Positions 11,645 to 23,803 of a DNA stretch of 64,000 nucleotides are shown piece after piece. Where the stretch lies: contig QXEO01000464.1 in the NCBI GenBank assembly GCA_007115705.1, positions 10,632,170-10,696,169 on the forward strand. The letters run 5' to 3'. Below the pieces are notes generated by a model that was given only the letters and a program-made list of their open reading frames with translations, was not told where the DNA came from and did no database searches. Every line of letters begins with the position of its first letter. Positions within the stretch are counted from its first letter, which is position 1. This DNA is from Dactylis glomerata. Taxonomy: Eukaryota > Streptophyta > Magnoliopsida > Poales > Poaceae. The position numbers and the translations under genes were made by a program.

Positions 11645-12241
11645 TCAAGTAATATCAAGAGATGAAGCATCAAGATCAACAAAAGAGGTCTTGTCAATAA
11701 GGCATTGTATTTCATCCACATAAGTTTTAGAAGACCCTTTGTGATCATGCTTCGGTACACTTTTTTCATCAACAAGATTTTCAGGACAGATCCAGGCAAA
11801 ATTATTTTCGAAAGCATCATTCAATCCCAAAAGCTTGCAAGGTATAGGTATTTCGGTTCCCTCATCATGAGTATCAATAACCTTTATAGGTGAACCGAGT
11901 TTATTAAAACGTTTAAGAACTTTCCTAGCTTCAACAACGACATCCTTAAATTCTAGGCGCAAGGTTTCCAAGATAAAAGCTTTCTTTTCGGGATCCTCAA
12001 TTTCATGAAGCTTAAGGAACATATATTGCATAAAAGGATTAAGACTAGAAAACCTAGTTTCCAACATGTCAATTAATATAACAGAAGCAACTTCAATACT
12101 AGGAGCAAGCTCAACCCAAGACTTTTCCTCATCTTCCTCATGCATACTAATGTGATTAAAGAACTCCTCAATGTTACTTTTGCCAATAATCGAACCACTA
12201 CCTACTGAGAGGTCCTCCAGAACGTACTTAGGGATCAACAT
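11645..12241 (-). CDS. Element A single ORF, 198 aa, function unknown
   Basis: Uninterrupted minus-strand ORF from the ATG at 12241, about 160 bp after the PBS, where gag normally starts. It begins with MLIPKYVLEDLSVGSGS. The protein is acidic and looks globular, with no zinc knuckle, protease triad or membrane segment. Element C carries a clear homologue (59624-60160). In element B the same slot holds a gag-protease-like ORF instead, although the last about 10 residues (ASSLDIT) match. The protein may be a structural Gag-type or packaging protein, but I do not recognise the family. It is the only intact retroelement ORF of its kind in the window, in keeping with the youth of A. Confidence 0.65.
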   Translation of the reverse strand: MLIPKYVLEDLSVGSGSIIGKSNIEEFFNHISMHEEDEEKSWVELAPSIEVASVILIDMLETRFSSLNPFMQYMFLKLHEIEDPEKKAFILETLRLEFKDVVVEARKVLKRFNKLGSPIKVIDTHDEGTEIPIPCKLLGLNDAFENNFAWICPENLVDEKSVPKHDHKGSSKTYVDEIQCLIDKTSFVDLDASSLDIT

Positions 12242-12403
12242 GATAAACTAAAGTAAAGAAATAACAACTACCAAGGATTCTAATTTTTTTGGGTTTTTGA
12301 TAAAAAAAGCAATGCAGGTAAAATAAAATAAAGTAAAGCAAAACAAATAACAAAGTAAAGAATGTGTGTGCGAAGAACTCCCCTCGCAGAAGTCTTCTCT
12401 TCC

Positions 12404-12421
12404 TCCCCGGCAACGGCGCCA
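12404..12421 (-). other. Element A primer binding site (tRNA-Asp type)
   Basis: Minus-strand TGGCGCCGTTGCCGGGGA, 10 bp from the LTR edge, fits the 3' end of plant tRNA-Asp exactly. Confidence 0.88.
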
Positions 12422-12431
12422 GAAAACTAGC

Positions 12432-14111
12432 TGCTGCGTGTGGTGGTGTGTAGTTGACGTGGGAGCAGACTGTCCTTGTGCGTGGTGAATAACCAGCCCG
12501 TTGGGAACCCCAAGAGGAAGGTATGATGAATATAGCGGCGAGTTTTCCCTCAGTTAAGATACCAAGGTTTATCGATCAGGAGAGGAGAGACAATGACGAC
12601 TGAAGGTGATGCGGACTGGCTTAGTAACACTCCAACAAGGGCGCCATTAACGATACTTGTTGACTCGTCTTCGGCCAGCAGCAACGCGGAACCTGCACAC
12701 AACACAAACAAATACTTTGTTCCCAACTTGCGATGAGGTTGTCAATCTCACCGGTTTGCTTGAAACAAAGGTTATGAGCGTATCGAGTGGAAAACAATAT
12801 AGTATGCGAGTAAAGTAAACAGTACGAGTAAAGTAAACAGGTGATAACAATATGATGGAAATAGGACCGGGGTCCATAGTTCACTAGTGGTGTCTCTCCA
12901 TAGATAAAATAACACATGCTGGGTAAACAAATTACAGTTGGGCAATTGATAGAATAAAGATAACGTGATATGTCAAGAAGATCACTATGAGATTTACTCT
13001 GGGCATTACAACAAAATACATAGACCGCCATCCAACTGCATCTATGACTAATAATCCACTCCCTGGGATATCAATGCGAACACCCTAGAAGTATTAAGTT
13101 GCGAACAACAGATAATTGCATTAAGCAAAGTGTGTAATGTAAACAAAGCATATGCCCTTGGGCATATGAATGTTGTTTTCTCCCTAGTAGCAACAGCACA
13201 TCTACCACCTTAGAGGTTTCTGTCACTCCCCCAGGTGAAATAGAGGCATGAACCCACTATCGAGCATAAATACCCCCTCTTGGAGTCACTAGCAACTACT
13301 CGGCCAAGATAGCTACTAACAACGGAGAGCATGCAAGATCATAAACAACATAGAGATAACAAAAGATATAATTCAGTACAGCAACTTAATCATAAACACC
13401 AATATTCATCGGATCCCAACAAACCAAACATGTAGAATTACATAACGGTGATCTCAATCATGTATGGCAGCTCATGAGATCTAAACATGAAGCACATGGT
13501 GGAGGAGACAACCATCTAGCTACTGCTATGGACCCATAGTCCAAGGTAGACTACTCACTCATCGCTCCGGAGGCAAGCATGGCGATGAAGAAGACCTCCG
13601 GTGGCGATTCCCCTCTCCGGCAGGGTGCCGGGAAGAGCTTCTGGACCCTCCCGATCTTCGGGTCGACGGCGGCGGCGGATCGCGATGTGTTCTGGAAAAC
13701 TGATCGGGTACTTAGGTTTTTCTCGTCGGGGGGTATTTATAGGCGAAGGGGCGTCGTCCGAGGAGGGGCCAGGCGCCCTCACACGGGGGTGGCGCGGGCC
13801 AGGGGCTGGCCGCCCCGCCCCTGTGTGTGGGCCCCTGGTGCCTCTCCTCCTACTCCTCTTCAGATCTCTGGAAGCTTCCGGGTAAAATAAGACTTCAGGA
13901 ACTTGTTTCGTCCAATTCCGAGAATATTTCCTATGTATCACTCTGAAACACAAAAACAGCAGAAAACAGGAAACTGGCACTGTGGCACTTCGTTAATAGG
14001 TTAGTTCTGGAAAATGCATAAAAATGCCACTAAGTGTAACGAAACAATAGGCAAATGGTGTAAAAACAAGCATGGAGCATCAAAAATTATAGATACGTTT
14101 GAGACGTATCA
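12432..14111 (-). mobile_element. Element A 5' LTR
   Basis: Minus-strand start TGATACGTCTC, end ACGCAGCA, 1,680 bp. Nearly identical to 7033-8712. The TSD GTGCC follows at 14112. Confidence 0.95.
13734..13743 (-). promoter_or_regulatory. TATA box of element A 5' LTR
   Basis: CCTATAAATA on the minus strand, conserved in the 3' LTR at 8335-8344. Likely core promoter. Confidence 0.6.
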
Positions 14112-14892
14112 GTGCCTAGTATCTTTATTTAGTGCCTATGACATTGTTGCAACTTGTTATGCTTAATGCTTGTCACTTTGGGCCCGAGTGCCATGATTTC
14201 AGATCTGAACATTTTATTATTTCTATGATGATACTTGTTGTTTATGGTCTTATCTACAAGTTGTATACACATATTGTTGTCCGGAACCCGAGGCCCCAAA
14301 GTGACAAAAATTGGGATAACCAGAGTAGATGGCTGTGATGTGAGGATCACATGTGTTCACCGATTGTTAATGCTTTGCTCCGGTACTTTATTAAAAGGAG
14401 TACCTTAATTACCAGTAGTTTCCCTTGAGGCCCTGTTGCTACAGGCTGGTAGGACAAAAGATGTCGTGCAAGTTTCTCATTGCGAGCATGCACGACTATA
14501 TACGGAACACATGCCTATGATTGTTAGTATTAGGATGCTTTATCATTATTTACCTAGAATTGCCCATGTCTCATTTATTTCATGAATTATCTTATCCATG
14601 CAACGCCCGTACATCCATCCCTATGCCTACAATATTCGTTCCTACTGTTTACTATTGCTACTATTATCGCTGTTATTTTACTACTGCTGTTACTGTTTCA
14701 CTACTATTATCACTATAAAACTGTTGCTACTGATAAACCACTGCGAGCAAGACTGTTTCTAGGTGCAGCTAAATTGACAACTCATCTGTTAAGGCTTACA
14801 TATATTCTTTGGCTCCCCTTGTATCGAATCAATAAATTTGGGTTATACTTTCCTCGAAGACTGTTGCGATCCCCTATACTTGTGGGTCATCA
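14112..14892 (+). mobile_element. Element E 5' LTR, right part
   Basis: Continues the LTR after element A (starting with the second GTGCC copy) and ends GTGGGTCATCA. It aligns with 39679-40460. Confidence 0.93.
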
Positions 14893-14903
14893 AGACTATT
14901 TTC

Positions 14904-14921
14904 TGGCGCCGTTGCCGGGGA
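14904..14921 (+). other. Element E primer binding site (tRNA-Asp type)
   Basis: TGGCGCCGTTGCCGGGGA, 11 bp after the LTR end; an exact tRNA-Asp 3' end match, as in Athila-related and similar gypsy elements. Confidence 0.9.
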
Positions 14922-14979
14922 GCATAGCTTTATTTGTAAGTTCACTTGGTATTCATATTGTTCGCTGAATCCTTTCATC

Positions 14980-15423
14980 ATGGGTAAACCTCGTGATGGA
15001 AAAGTTCCTATATTGCCATCCACTACAAGAAGAGGTACGACTTTGAACACTTCTGTTGCTCTTGATTCGCCATCTGTTATGAGTAAGTTGCTTACACCAC
15101 CACATGCACACGCTACTGCTACTACTTCTGCTGAGTTTGAAAATGCCACAGATAATTTAGATGATGCTTCTACTGTGCTTGATGAGAGTGGTTCACTAGG
15201 TTCCTTTTTAGATGCTACAATTGCTAGAGCTAAGTTGGGAAACACCACTGTTACACCTGTTAGTTCACCTGAGTCTAGGGAATGTCCTAGTGATGAGTTT
15301 GAAGATTATATTGAGCTTGATGATGATTTTATTGCTGAAGCACGTGCTACTCGTAATGCTGCTGATGTCAAAGAACTTCTTGCAAGACGTACTATTAGAT
15401 ATAAATTTTCTCTTGATCCTAAG
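14980..15423 (+). pseudogene. Element E gag-protease ORF, N-terminal part
   Basis: 148 open codons from the ATG at 14980, starting MGKPRDGKVP and rich in Ser/Thr and acidic residues; this is the N-terminal part of Gag before its conserved core. The frame runs into copia element F at 15424 and resumes in phase at 23804 once the CTAAG duplication is discounted. The insertion therefore removed no coding sequence but cut the gene. The short leader and position directly after the PBS support the ATG at 14980. Confidence 0.8.
15419..15423. repeat. Target-site duplication of element F, left copy
   Basis: CTAAG before 15424, repeated at 23799-23803 right after the other LTR. Confidence 0.95.
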
Positions 15424-17117
15424 TGATGGGTTCGTAGCATAGAAAACAAAAATTTTCCTACGCAAGAACACATAAACTAGCCAAGATACTCTACAAGGTG
15501 GTAGCAACGGAGACTAACCCTCGACGACCGTAAGCGGGGATTACGTTCCCGCACAAATGTTGACGATGGAGAGTCGATGTAGACGCACGTAGTTGACGTA
15601 GTTGTTCACTTGACGTAGTCGACGTAGTGGTTCACTTGACGATCACAAGATCGTGTACACGGCGCCACAAGTGGCTGCGCCCCCGTGCTCGGTCACACGT
15701 ACAGCTCGACGTCGACTTCTCCACGCCCTCGGTCCAGTGGGGCAGCGGAAGAAGGGATCCGCCAGACACTCCTCCACACACTTCTCTAAGTGTATGAACT
15801 ACAAACTAACAATCCGGCAGAGCTTCGCTAAGCTGAGACGGATTTTGGGCAGCAACTTTGCGGGAGAGAGGAAGGGATCAAGCAAGCATGAACATGGAGG
15901 AGAGGGGGGCCTTTTATAGGAGAGGATGGCAGCCCCAAGGGGTGGCCGGCCAAGGAGACCCTCTCCTCCTCTTCATGGTCCTCTTCATTGTGGTAACCGC
16001 CTCTTCATGGTGGTAACCCCCTCATCAACATGAGGTAACCCCCCATTTAATTTTGCATGACATTCATGCTAATTAAATTCATACTAATTGATTTAATAAA
16101 ACATTTTTATTTCTTTAATATTTGTTAATTCAATCAATTAACAAACATTAACAAATACCCCCTTGAGTTATTTCGATATACCGAAATAGTTTCGGTGCTT
16201 TTCTGAAACAACCCTCATGCTGTCCTGTAATTCGATCGGAGTATCGTATCCACTCAAAAACGACGGCGAACCTTAAGTGTGTCATCCTATGGTTCGTGAA
16301 TAACGTGGACATGATCGAGACTCCTCTCCGATCAATAATCATCAGCAGGATCTGGAAATCCATGATGACTCCCACTTACTCAACGATGAATCTAGTGATC
16401 GTGTGAACCTTTAACGAACATAGTTAATTCCTTTTGTCTCGCGATATTATTACTTGTCCGAGATCCGATCATTTGGTATCAACCATACCTAGTTCGATCT
16501 CGTTCCCGACAAGTCTCTTTACTTGTTCCGTGATAATGCATTCCCGTGACCTAGTCACATGCTTGCAAGCGATTCCAATGCAATATCACCGAGAAGGGCC
16601 CAGAGAATATCTTCCCGTCATCGGGTCGGACAAATTCCACTCTTGATCCATGAGCCTCAACTAATACTTTCAGAATACCCAAATCAACCTTTATAATCAC
16701 CCTGTGATGGTGTGATGTTTGATATCATCAAAGCACTCTTCCGGTATCAGTGATTAACATGATCTCATGGTCTGAGGATTAGAACTATTTCGTATGAGTT
16801 TGATATAGCAATGAACTTGATGACTTGATCGTTTTGCTATTCATACTATGGGTGTGAGTGTTCATCATATCAGTCTTCTAATGATATGACCCCGTTATTA
16901 ACAACATCCAATGTTCATGATCAGAAACCTTGATCATCAGTTAATCAACGAGCTAGTATAAAAGAGAGGCTTTACTAGGAACCTTTTTAGTTTATTAATC
17001 ACACAAGTATTAATGTTTCCGATTAATACAATTCTAGCATGAGAAATAAACATTTATCATAAACATGAAATATGATAATAACCACTTTATTATTGCCTCT
17101 CGGGCATATTCCCTTCA
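15424..17117 (-). mobile_element. Element F 3' LTR
   Basis: 1,694 bp, plus-strand edges TGATGGGTTC and TCCCTTCA. Same length as the partner at 22105-23798. A TATA box (CCTATAAAAG on the minus strand) is near 15911-15920. Confidence 0.93.
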
Positions 17118-17128
17118 GTCTCCCACTT
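17118..17128 (-). other. Element F polypurine tract
   Basis: Minus-strand AAGTGGGAGAC directly before the 3' LTR. It primes plus-strand synthesis. Confidence 0.65.
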
Positions 17129-18499
17129 GCACTAGAGTCAATAATCTAGTTGATACTTGCGTATATAACACTTATGGCTTTCACGTGTTATCCGTACGCG
17201 TTGCAGTGGTTAATCTGATCTCCAGATCTGACACTTTTAGTTCTGTGTGTATTTGCATGTCTTTGCGTCTCTACGCATCACTCATTCTCAAATGAGATAG
17301 TTGGGTATAAATTTGGTCCTTAGGTGAGACCTTAGTTCCTTTAGCTAAAATCATGCTGTCACTATTGTCGCACAATAGATCTTCACAATAATAGCTAGCT
17401 TGGAACTACACCTAGTTTGATAACAAACTTCTTGACACAAATGCCCTCTTTTGCTACTTCTAAAGTAGCCATATACTCAACCTTTGTTGTAGAATCCATC
17501 ACAATGTCTTAACTTTGGAACTCATCCAAATCCATCATGGAACTTCCTTCCATTACATTGTGACACCTAAACATACAGCTAAAATTGAGATAAACTTAAT
17601 TTGTATCTTGTGACAAACTTAGTATCAATGTAACACTTTACAATGAATTATGTGTCACTTTGTCATACATAATATATATCCTTAGTCCTTCCAAAGCACA
17701 TAAGGATATCTTTACTATTGTCCAGTGATCATCTTATGCCTTTTATCACTCTGGTATATGCTCATAACATTTAGAGCATAGGACATATCTGGATATGTAC
17801 ATATCATGGTATACATGATCGATCAAATCATTCATGTGGCTTCACTCATCAAGTGTCAAAAACACCTGAATCTTGTTTCAACCTCTTCCATGCGACAAGA
17901 ACTTTTCTTGTCGTTTCCATATTGAACTTCATTCAATATTTCATCTATGTACTTTGGCACAACCATATTGGTACCTCGATCTATCTATCTAGACATCGAG
18001 ACCCAATATTTTGGTTCTGCCTAAGTCTTTCATTGAAATCTAATTTTAATGAAATTCTTAACCTATGCCAATAAAAGATACATCATTTCCAATTAACAAT
18101 ATGTCTTCTACATAATGTACTGAAAATATGTCTCAGCGCTCCCACTTAATTTCTTGCAAATGCAAGCATATTCATCGTATCAGATGAAACTAAACCTTTT
18201 AATTATTTCATCACGGTGAATATTCCAACTCCGCGATGCTTACTTCAACCATTGAAGTTTGCATGCCTTTTAGCATCCTTTGAATTTACAAAACCCATTG
18301 GACCATGTCATGTACATGTCCTAGGTAACCATTCTATTAGAAGAATGTTGTCTTGTTTGTTCAACTAACATATACCAAATTTGGCATATGTAGTGGTTGC
18401 TACAGTAATCCTTCTAGACAAAATATCGCTATGAAAGATCAAATCTTGTCATAGTCAACTCATTGAACACAATCGTAAAATCTTTTAACGATGTGTCGA

Positions 18500-19150
18500 C
18501 TATTTCAAAGATGTTAAACATCCATGTCTGTCTTTATAGATCCAAATACGTTCATTAGGCTTCATGCCTTTTGAGGGTCTTCCAAGTTCATAAACTTGGT
18601 TTCTCGTGTATGGAACTATCATGGATTTTATGGCTTCTAGCCATTTGACGGAGTCAGGGCCCATCATCGCTTCTTTGCATGTAGTCGGTTCATCATTGTC
18701 AAACAATAATGATCTATTCTCAAATCTAACTATTTGATTGTTACCCGACTCACACGGTTCAATAGGAACTTAGATCTATGTGACCACAACCTTTGAGGTA
18801 CGACAGCCATGCGCATTGTGGCCGCCTCCGGGACACTTCCCAGCGCTACGCTACTCAGCACATATAGCTTAGGTTCAATAACCCAATCAAAGTTCTATTG
18901 TCCTCCCACTTGACTTTTTGCGAAAAATTCCTTCTCAAGAAACTTGACGTTTTCAGCGACAAACACTTTTGTCTTCAGTGTTCTGGAGGAATACCCAACA
19001 GTTATTTTGGGATAACCTACAAAGACGTATTTATCCAACTTTGGTTGTAAACATTTTACATATGCCTAGCATACCAAAATTTTAGAAAAGACAACTTGGG
19101 TTTTATCCCATGCCATAACTCATATGGTGTCATTTCAACGGATCATGATG
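18500..19150 (-). pseudogene. Element F pol remnant: integrase C-end and reverse transcriptase N-end
   Basis: On the minus strand 19139-19091 encodes TPYELWHGIKPKL, a hallmark of the copia integrase C-terminal region. Further down, 18706-18500 encodes a 68-codon open stretch beginning MFDNDEPTTCKEAMMGPDS with KWLEAIKSMI and NQVYELG, the typical entry into copia reverse transcriptase. Stops and shifts separate them, and the catalytic YVDD region is not found in an open frame. The order integrase then reverse transcriptase is diagnostic of Ty1/copia. No product is possible. Confidence 0.8.
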
Positions 19151-22089
19151 GCGCTCTTTTTAGTGTAAAAGCGGTAGTCTCTAAAGCTTTATCCTTAAAA
19201 TATAATGGCAGTTTTATAGACGACACCTTTGATCCAACGATTTCAAACAAAGATTGATTTTATCTCTCGAACACTCCATACTCCTATGGTGTTTCGGGAA
19301 ATACAAGTCTATGGAACGATTCCTCAACTTTTAGATGTTTGCTAAACTTGTAACTCAAATATCTTCCTTTATGATCAAATCATAAATTCTTTATTCTCTT
19401 GTTACAATGATTTTCAACTTCAACTAGAAATACTTTGAACAATATTCAAGTATTTCATGCTTCTTCCTTATCAAGTAAATATACACATATATCTACTCAA
19501 ATCATCGGTTAAACTAAATGAAGTTCAAGAATTCACCACACACGGCTACACATAATGGACTATATACATCAACATGTACAATATCCAATAAGTTAGTCGT
19601 CCGTTCTTCTTTGGCCTATGAATGGAGTTTTAATCATATCTAGGAAATTCTCATAAGTGTCAATTGATTCAAAATCAAAAGGCTCCAGAATTCCATCAAT
19701 ATGGAGTTCCTTCACGTTTTCTTTCCAATATGATTTAAACGGTGGTGTCACTCATAAGTGATCTTCTAATCATTTATCTTAAGACATTTTTAGCATCAGT
19801 GTTATGGATGTGATTTCTCCAACAAGATAAGCGTTCATTCATCTTTTATGAATGCGGTAATAATTTGAACAACCATTGTTCTCATAATACCAGAACAAAA
19901 TAACAATTATTCAAATAAATCTTGAAGGCTAGGTTTAAATCCAACGAAACACAATAACACTTTATTTGTTTTCGATGAGAATCATCCGATATTCATTTGC
20001 TAGTTAATTAGGCCATTGTAGTTCTTGTATTGCGTTGTATGACAGTTCATACAAAACAATTTAGTATCAAATACCCAAGAACCACATTGTTTTAACAAGC
20101 AATGAATACAACCATAACATGTATATCTTCTATATACCTGAGCTGGACATTTCTAGTCTTTTCTTTTCGGCCAGAATAAATTTTGGATTCTCTTTTAGCA
20201 ATTCTTTTTCGTCTAGAAGAATCTATCAACATCAATAGTGGCGCCATACACATGGCACATAGTTCAAGGCATGATTAGTCAAACACTAATACCCTTGGAC
20301 TCGCACTTTGAAGTAGATCACCATTATCAAATATTTGGCGTTCTTCCAAATTCCATTCTTTAGTAATCTTTTAGTGTAGTAAACATTTTACCTACATCTT
20401 CCATTCATCCTATCATGACAACTTTCATGATCAAGCTACTATAGCTCATGAGGACGAATTGCGAGTATAATATTAGTTCCTAAACCTTTTAGGAGATCTG
20501 GACGCCTGGCGTCTCTAATCTTCACAAATTCTCATACAATACGAGAACATGTGTCTTACTAAATTATACTCTATCACTTTGCAACCAAACATTGTTTCAG
20601 ATATCACAATATCTTCCACACATGATAGTTTATGAAACAATTCTTTCAACTCCTAGATAACCTTGATACTAAAAACAACTTTTGAATATCAAGGATCATG
20701 GAGGCAAGTGTGATACTTAGATACTAACACTGGAATTGTTACTCTTGATTTAATACTACTTATTAAATTTTATCGAGTAACAAGGGTTTGCTAAAAGTTT
20801 GCAATAGGACTTTAAACTTTAGATTGACATTCAAACAATACGATACCAGTTCATAAAGTTTACATCCAGAATTCTATAGTTCTATTATCTCAATTATAGC
20901 TAATCGCAAGGTAGTAAACGGATGCCAATAACTACAACAAACTATGCAAATTCACTTTGATTTAGTTCATGATAAACTGAGTTCTATAATTCAAAATTAC
21001 TAAATGAACTCCCACTTAAAAACAACACCCCTCTTAGTTTTCTTAAGTGATTACACGAACCAAATTCACTATACCGCAACCGATCATCACGTGCAACGGC
21101 ATAGTTTCAAAGGCGAACATCACCATGTTCATCATATCAACCATATGACTCATGCTTAACCTTTCGGTTCGTGTTCCAAGGCCATGTCTGTACATGCTAG
21201 GCTCGCCAAGTAGAACCATAGCACTCGCGTGTACAAAACTGTCTTACACCCGTCGTATGTGAACGTAGAGTCTATCACACCCGATCATCACGTGGTGTCT
21301 CGAAACGACGAACTTTCTTGACGGTGCATGCTATGGAAGAACACATTTTTATCTTGATATTTATGTGAGAGGTATCATCTTATAATGCTATCGCGCGATC
21401 AAATCTAAGCAGAATAAGATGCATAAAAGGATAAACATCACATGCATATATAATGTGATATGATATGGTCCTTCACGCATTCGATCTCCATCTTTTGCGT
21501 CATAGCATGATCTCCATCATTCCACCGGCATAGCACCAAGGTCCATGGCGCGCCACCTTGGTTGTCTTCCTCCATTACAATATATCACTTGGATATATAT
21601 ATTCGGCACGCAGGCCATTTAAATGTAAAGACAACCATATGGCTCCTGCCGGTTGTTTATAACTTACAAAAAGGATCATTGCATACAATTTGTAACATAA
21701 ACAATTTAACCATATCACATCACATGCCCTGCAAAAACAAGTTAGACGTTTCTAATTTGTCTTGCATATTTTACGTGGTTTGGGGCTTTCTAGGAAGAAC
21801 CGTTCTTACCTACGAACATGTAACCACAATGGTGATAAAAATATTATTAACAACTCTTTGTAAAATAGATCATAACTATAGTGGGAGAAACGTGCACCCG
21901 CAAAGCCACATATGCCGAAGCATGTCAAGTGTGGGACAAGTCTCGTGAACGCGGTCACGTAATGTTAGTCTCGGGCAGCTTCAATCCCACTATGCCACTA
22001 TGATCCAAAATACAAAAATTGCAATAACATGATCATCAACGCCCACATCCACATGTGTTCTAACCGTGCAAACCAACTACGCATAGAGA
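19151..22089 (-). mobile_element. Element F decayed gag/protease/integrase region
   Basis: Copia internal region with no open frame worth calling on the minus strand. Scattered minus-strand stretches around 19150-19330 resemble integrase. An open plus-strand frame at 21562-21948 is judged chance. Confidence 0.55.
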
Positions 22090-22103
22090 TGGCTCTGATA
22101 CCA
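22090..22103 (-). other. Element F primer binding site (initiator tRNA-Met type)
   Basis: Minus-strand TGGTATCAGAGCCA, 1 bp from the 5' LTR. Confidence 0.9.
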
Positions 22104-22104
22104 C

Positions 22105-23798
22105 TGATGGGTTCGTAGCATAGAAAACAAAAATTTTCCTACGCAAGAACACATAAACTAGCCAAGATACTCTACAAGGTGGTAGCAACGGAGACTAACC
22201 CTCGACGACCGTAAGCGGGGATTACGTTCCGCACAAATGTTGACGATGGAGAGTCGATGTAGACGCACGTAGTCGATGTAGTTGTTCACTTGACGTAGTC
22301 GACGTAGTGGTTCACTTGACGATCAGAAGATCGTGTACACGGCGCCACAAGTGGCAGCGCCCCCGTGCTCGGTCACACGTACAACTCGACGTCGACTCCT
22401 CCACGCCCTCGGTCCAGCAGGGCAGCGGAAGAAGGGATACGCCGGACACTCCTCCACACACTTCTCTAAGTGTATGAACTACGAACTAACAATCCGGCAG
22501 AGCTTCGCTAAGCTGAGACGGATTTTGGGCAGCAACTTTGCGGGAGAGAGGAAGGGATCAAGCAAGCATGAACATGGAGGAGAGGTGGGCCTTTTATAGG
22601 AGAGGATGGCAGCCCCAAGGGGTGGCCGGCCAAGGAGACCCTCTCCTCCTCTTCATGGTCCTCTTCATTGTGGTAACCCCCTCTTCATGGTGGTAACCCC
22701 CTCATCAACATGAGGTAACCCCCCATTTAATTTTGCATGACATTCATGCTAATTAAATTCATACTAATTGATTTAATAAAACATTTTTATTTCTTTAATA
22801 TTTGTTAATTCAATCAATTAAAAAACATTAACAAATACCCCCTTGAGTTATTTCGATATACCGAAACAGTTTCGGTGCTTTTCTGAAACAACCCTCATGC
22901 TGTCCTGTAATTCGATCAGAGTATCGTATCCACTCAAAAACGACGGCGAACCTTAAGTGTGTCACCCTACGGTTCGTGAATAACGTGGACATGATTGAGA
23001 CTCCTCTCCGATCAATAATCATCAGCGGGATCTGGAAATCCATGATGACTCCCACTTACTCAACGATGAATCTAGTGATCGTGTGAACCTTTAACGAACA
23101 TAGTTAATTCCTTTTGTCTCGCGATATTATTACTTGTCCGAGATCCGATCATTTGGTATCAACCATACCTAGTTCGATCTCGTTCCCGACAAGTCTCTTT
23201 ACTCGTTCCGTGATAATGCATTCCCGTGACCTAGTCACATGCTTGCAAGCGATTCCAATGCAATATCACCGAGAAGGGCCCAGAGAATATCTTCCCGTCA
23301 TCGGGTCAGACAAATTCCACTCTTGATCCATGAGCCTCAACTAATACTTTTAGAATACCCAAATCAACCTTTATAATTACCCTGTGACGGTGTGACATTT
23401 GATATCATCAAAGCACTCTTCCGGTATCAGTGATTAACATGATCTCATGGTCTGAGGATTAGAACTATTTCGTATGAGTTTGATATAGCAATGAACTTGA
23501 TGACTTGATCGTTTTGCTATTCATACTATGGGTGTGAGTGTTCATCATATCAGTCTTCTAATGATATGACCCCGTTATTAACAACATCCAATGTTCATGA
23601 TCAGGAAACCTTGATCATCAGTTAATCAACGAGCTAGTATAAAAGAGAGGCTTTACTAGGAACCTTTTTAGTTTATTAATCACACAAGTATTAATGTTTC
23701 TGATTAATACAATTCTAGCATGAGAAATAAACATTTATCATAAACATGGAATATGATAATAACCACTTTATTATTGCCTCTCGGGCATATTCCCTTCA
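22105..23798 (-). mobile_element. Element F 5' LTR
   Basis: 1,694 bp. TATA box CCTATAAAAG (minus) at 22591-22600. Followed by TSD copy CTAAG at 23799-23803. Confidence 0.93.
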
Positions 23799-23803
23799 CT
23801 AAG

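Larger units (their letters stand above)
7033..14111 (-). mobile_element. Element A: complete non-autonomous gypsy retrotransposon
   Basis: 7,079-bp minus-strand element with two 1,680-bp LTRs and a GTGCC TSD at 7028-7032 and 14112-14116, inserted in the 5' LTR of E. The LTRs differ at about 20 positions by eye (1.2 percent), making it the youngest element here; at 1.3e-8 substitutions per site per year this is roughly half a million years. The internal region holds one ORF (11645-12241) near the PBS and then about 2.9 kb of untranslated sequence. No protease, reverse transcriptase or integrase is seen. It shares LTRs and 3' region with B, C and E. Confidence 0.95.
15424..23798 (-). mobile_element. 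Element F: copia retrotransposon (BARE/Angela-like)
   Basis: 8,375-bp minus-strand element with two 1,694-bp LTRs and TSD CTAAG, inserted in the gag of E. Minus-strand LTR start TGAAGGGAATATGCCC, followed by GAGAGGCAATAATAAA, is close to the BARE/WIS/Angela LTR head as I recall it. The PBS is of initiator tRNA-Met type. The internal region (17118-22104) is heavily decayed, with recognisable integrase C-terminus and reverse transcriptase N-terminus in copia order (integrase upstream). The LTRs differ at about 30 positions (1.7 percent). Confidence 0.93.

Noticed and set aside
14904..14921. tRNA-like sequences near LTR ends as tRNA genes
   Set aside because: Only 14-18 bp match tRNA 3' ends; they are primer binding sites.
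21562..21948. 128-residue plus-strand ORF
   Set aside because: Antisense to the decayed copia internal region of F; no motif.
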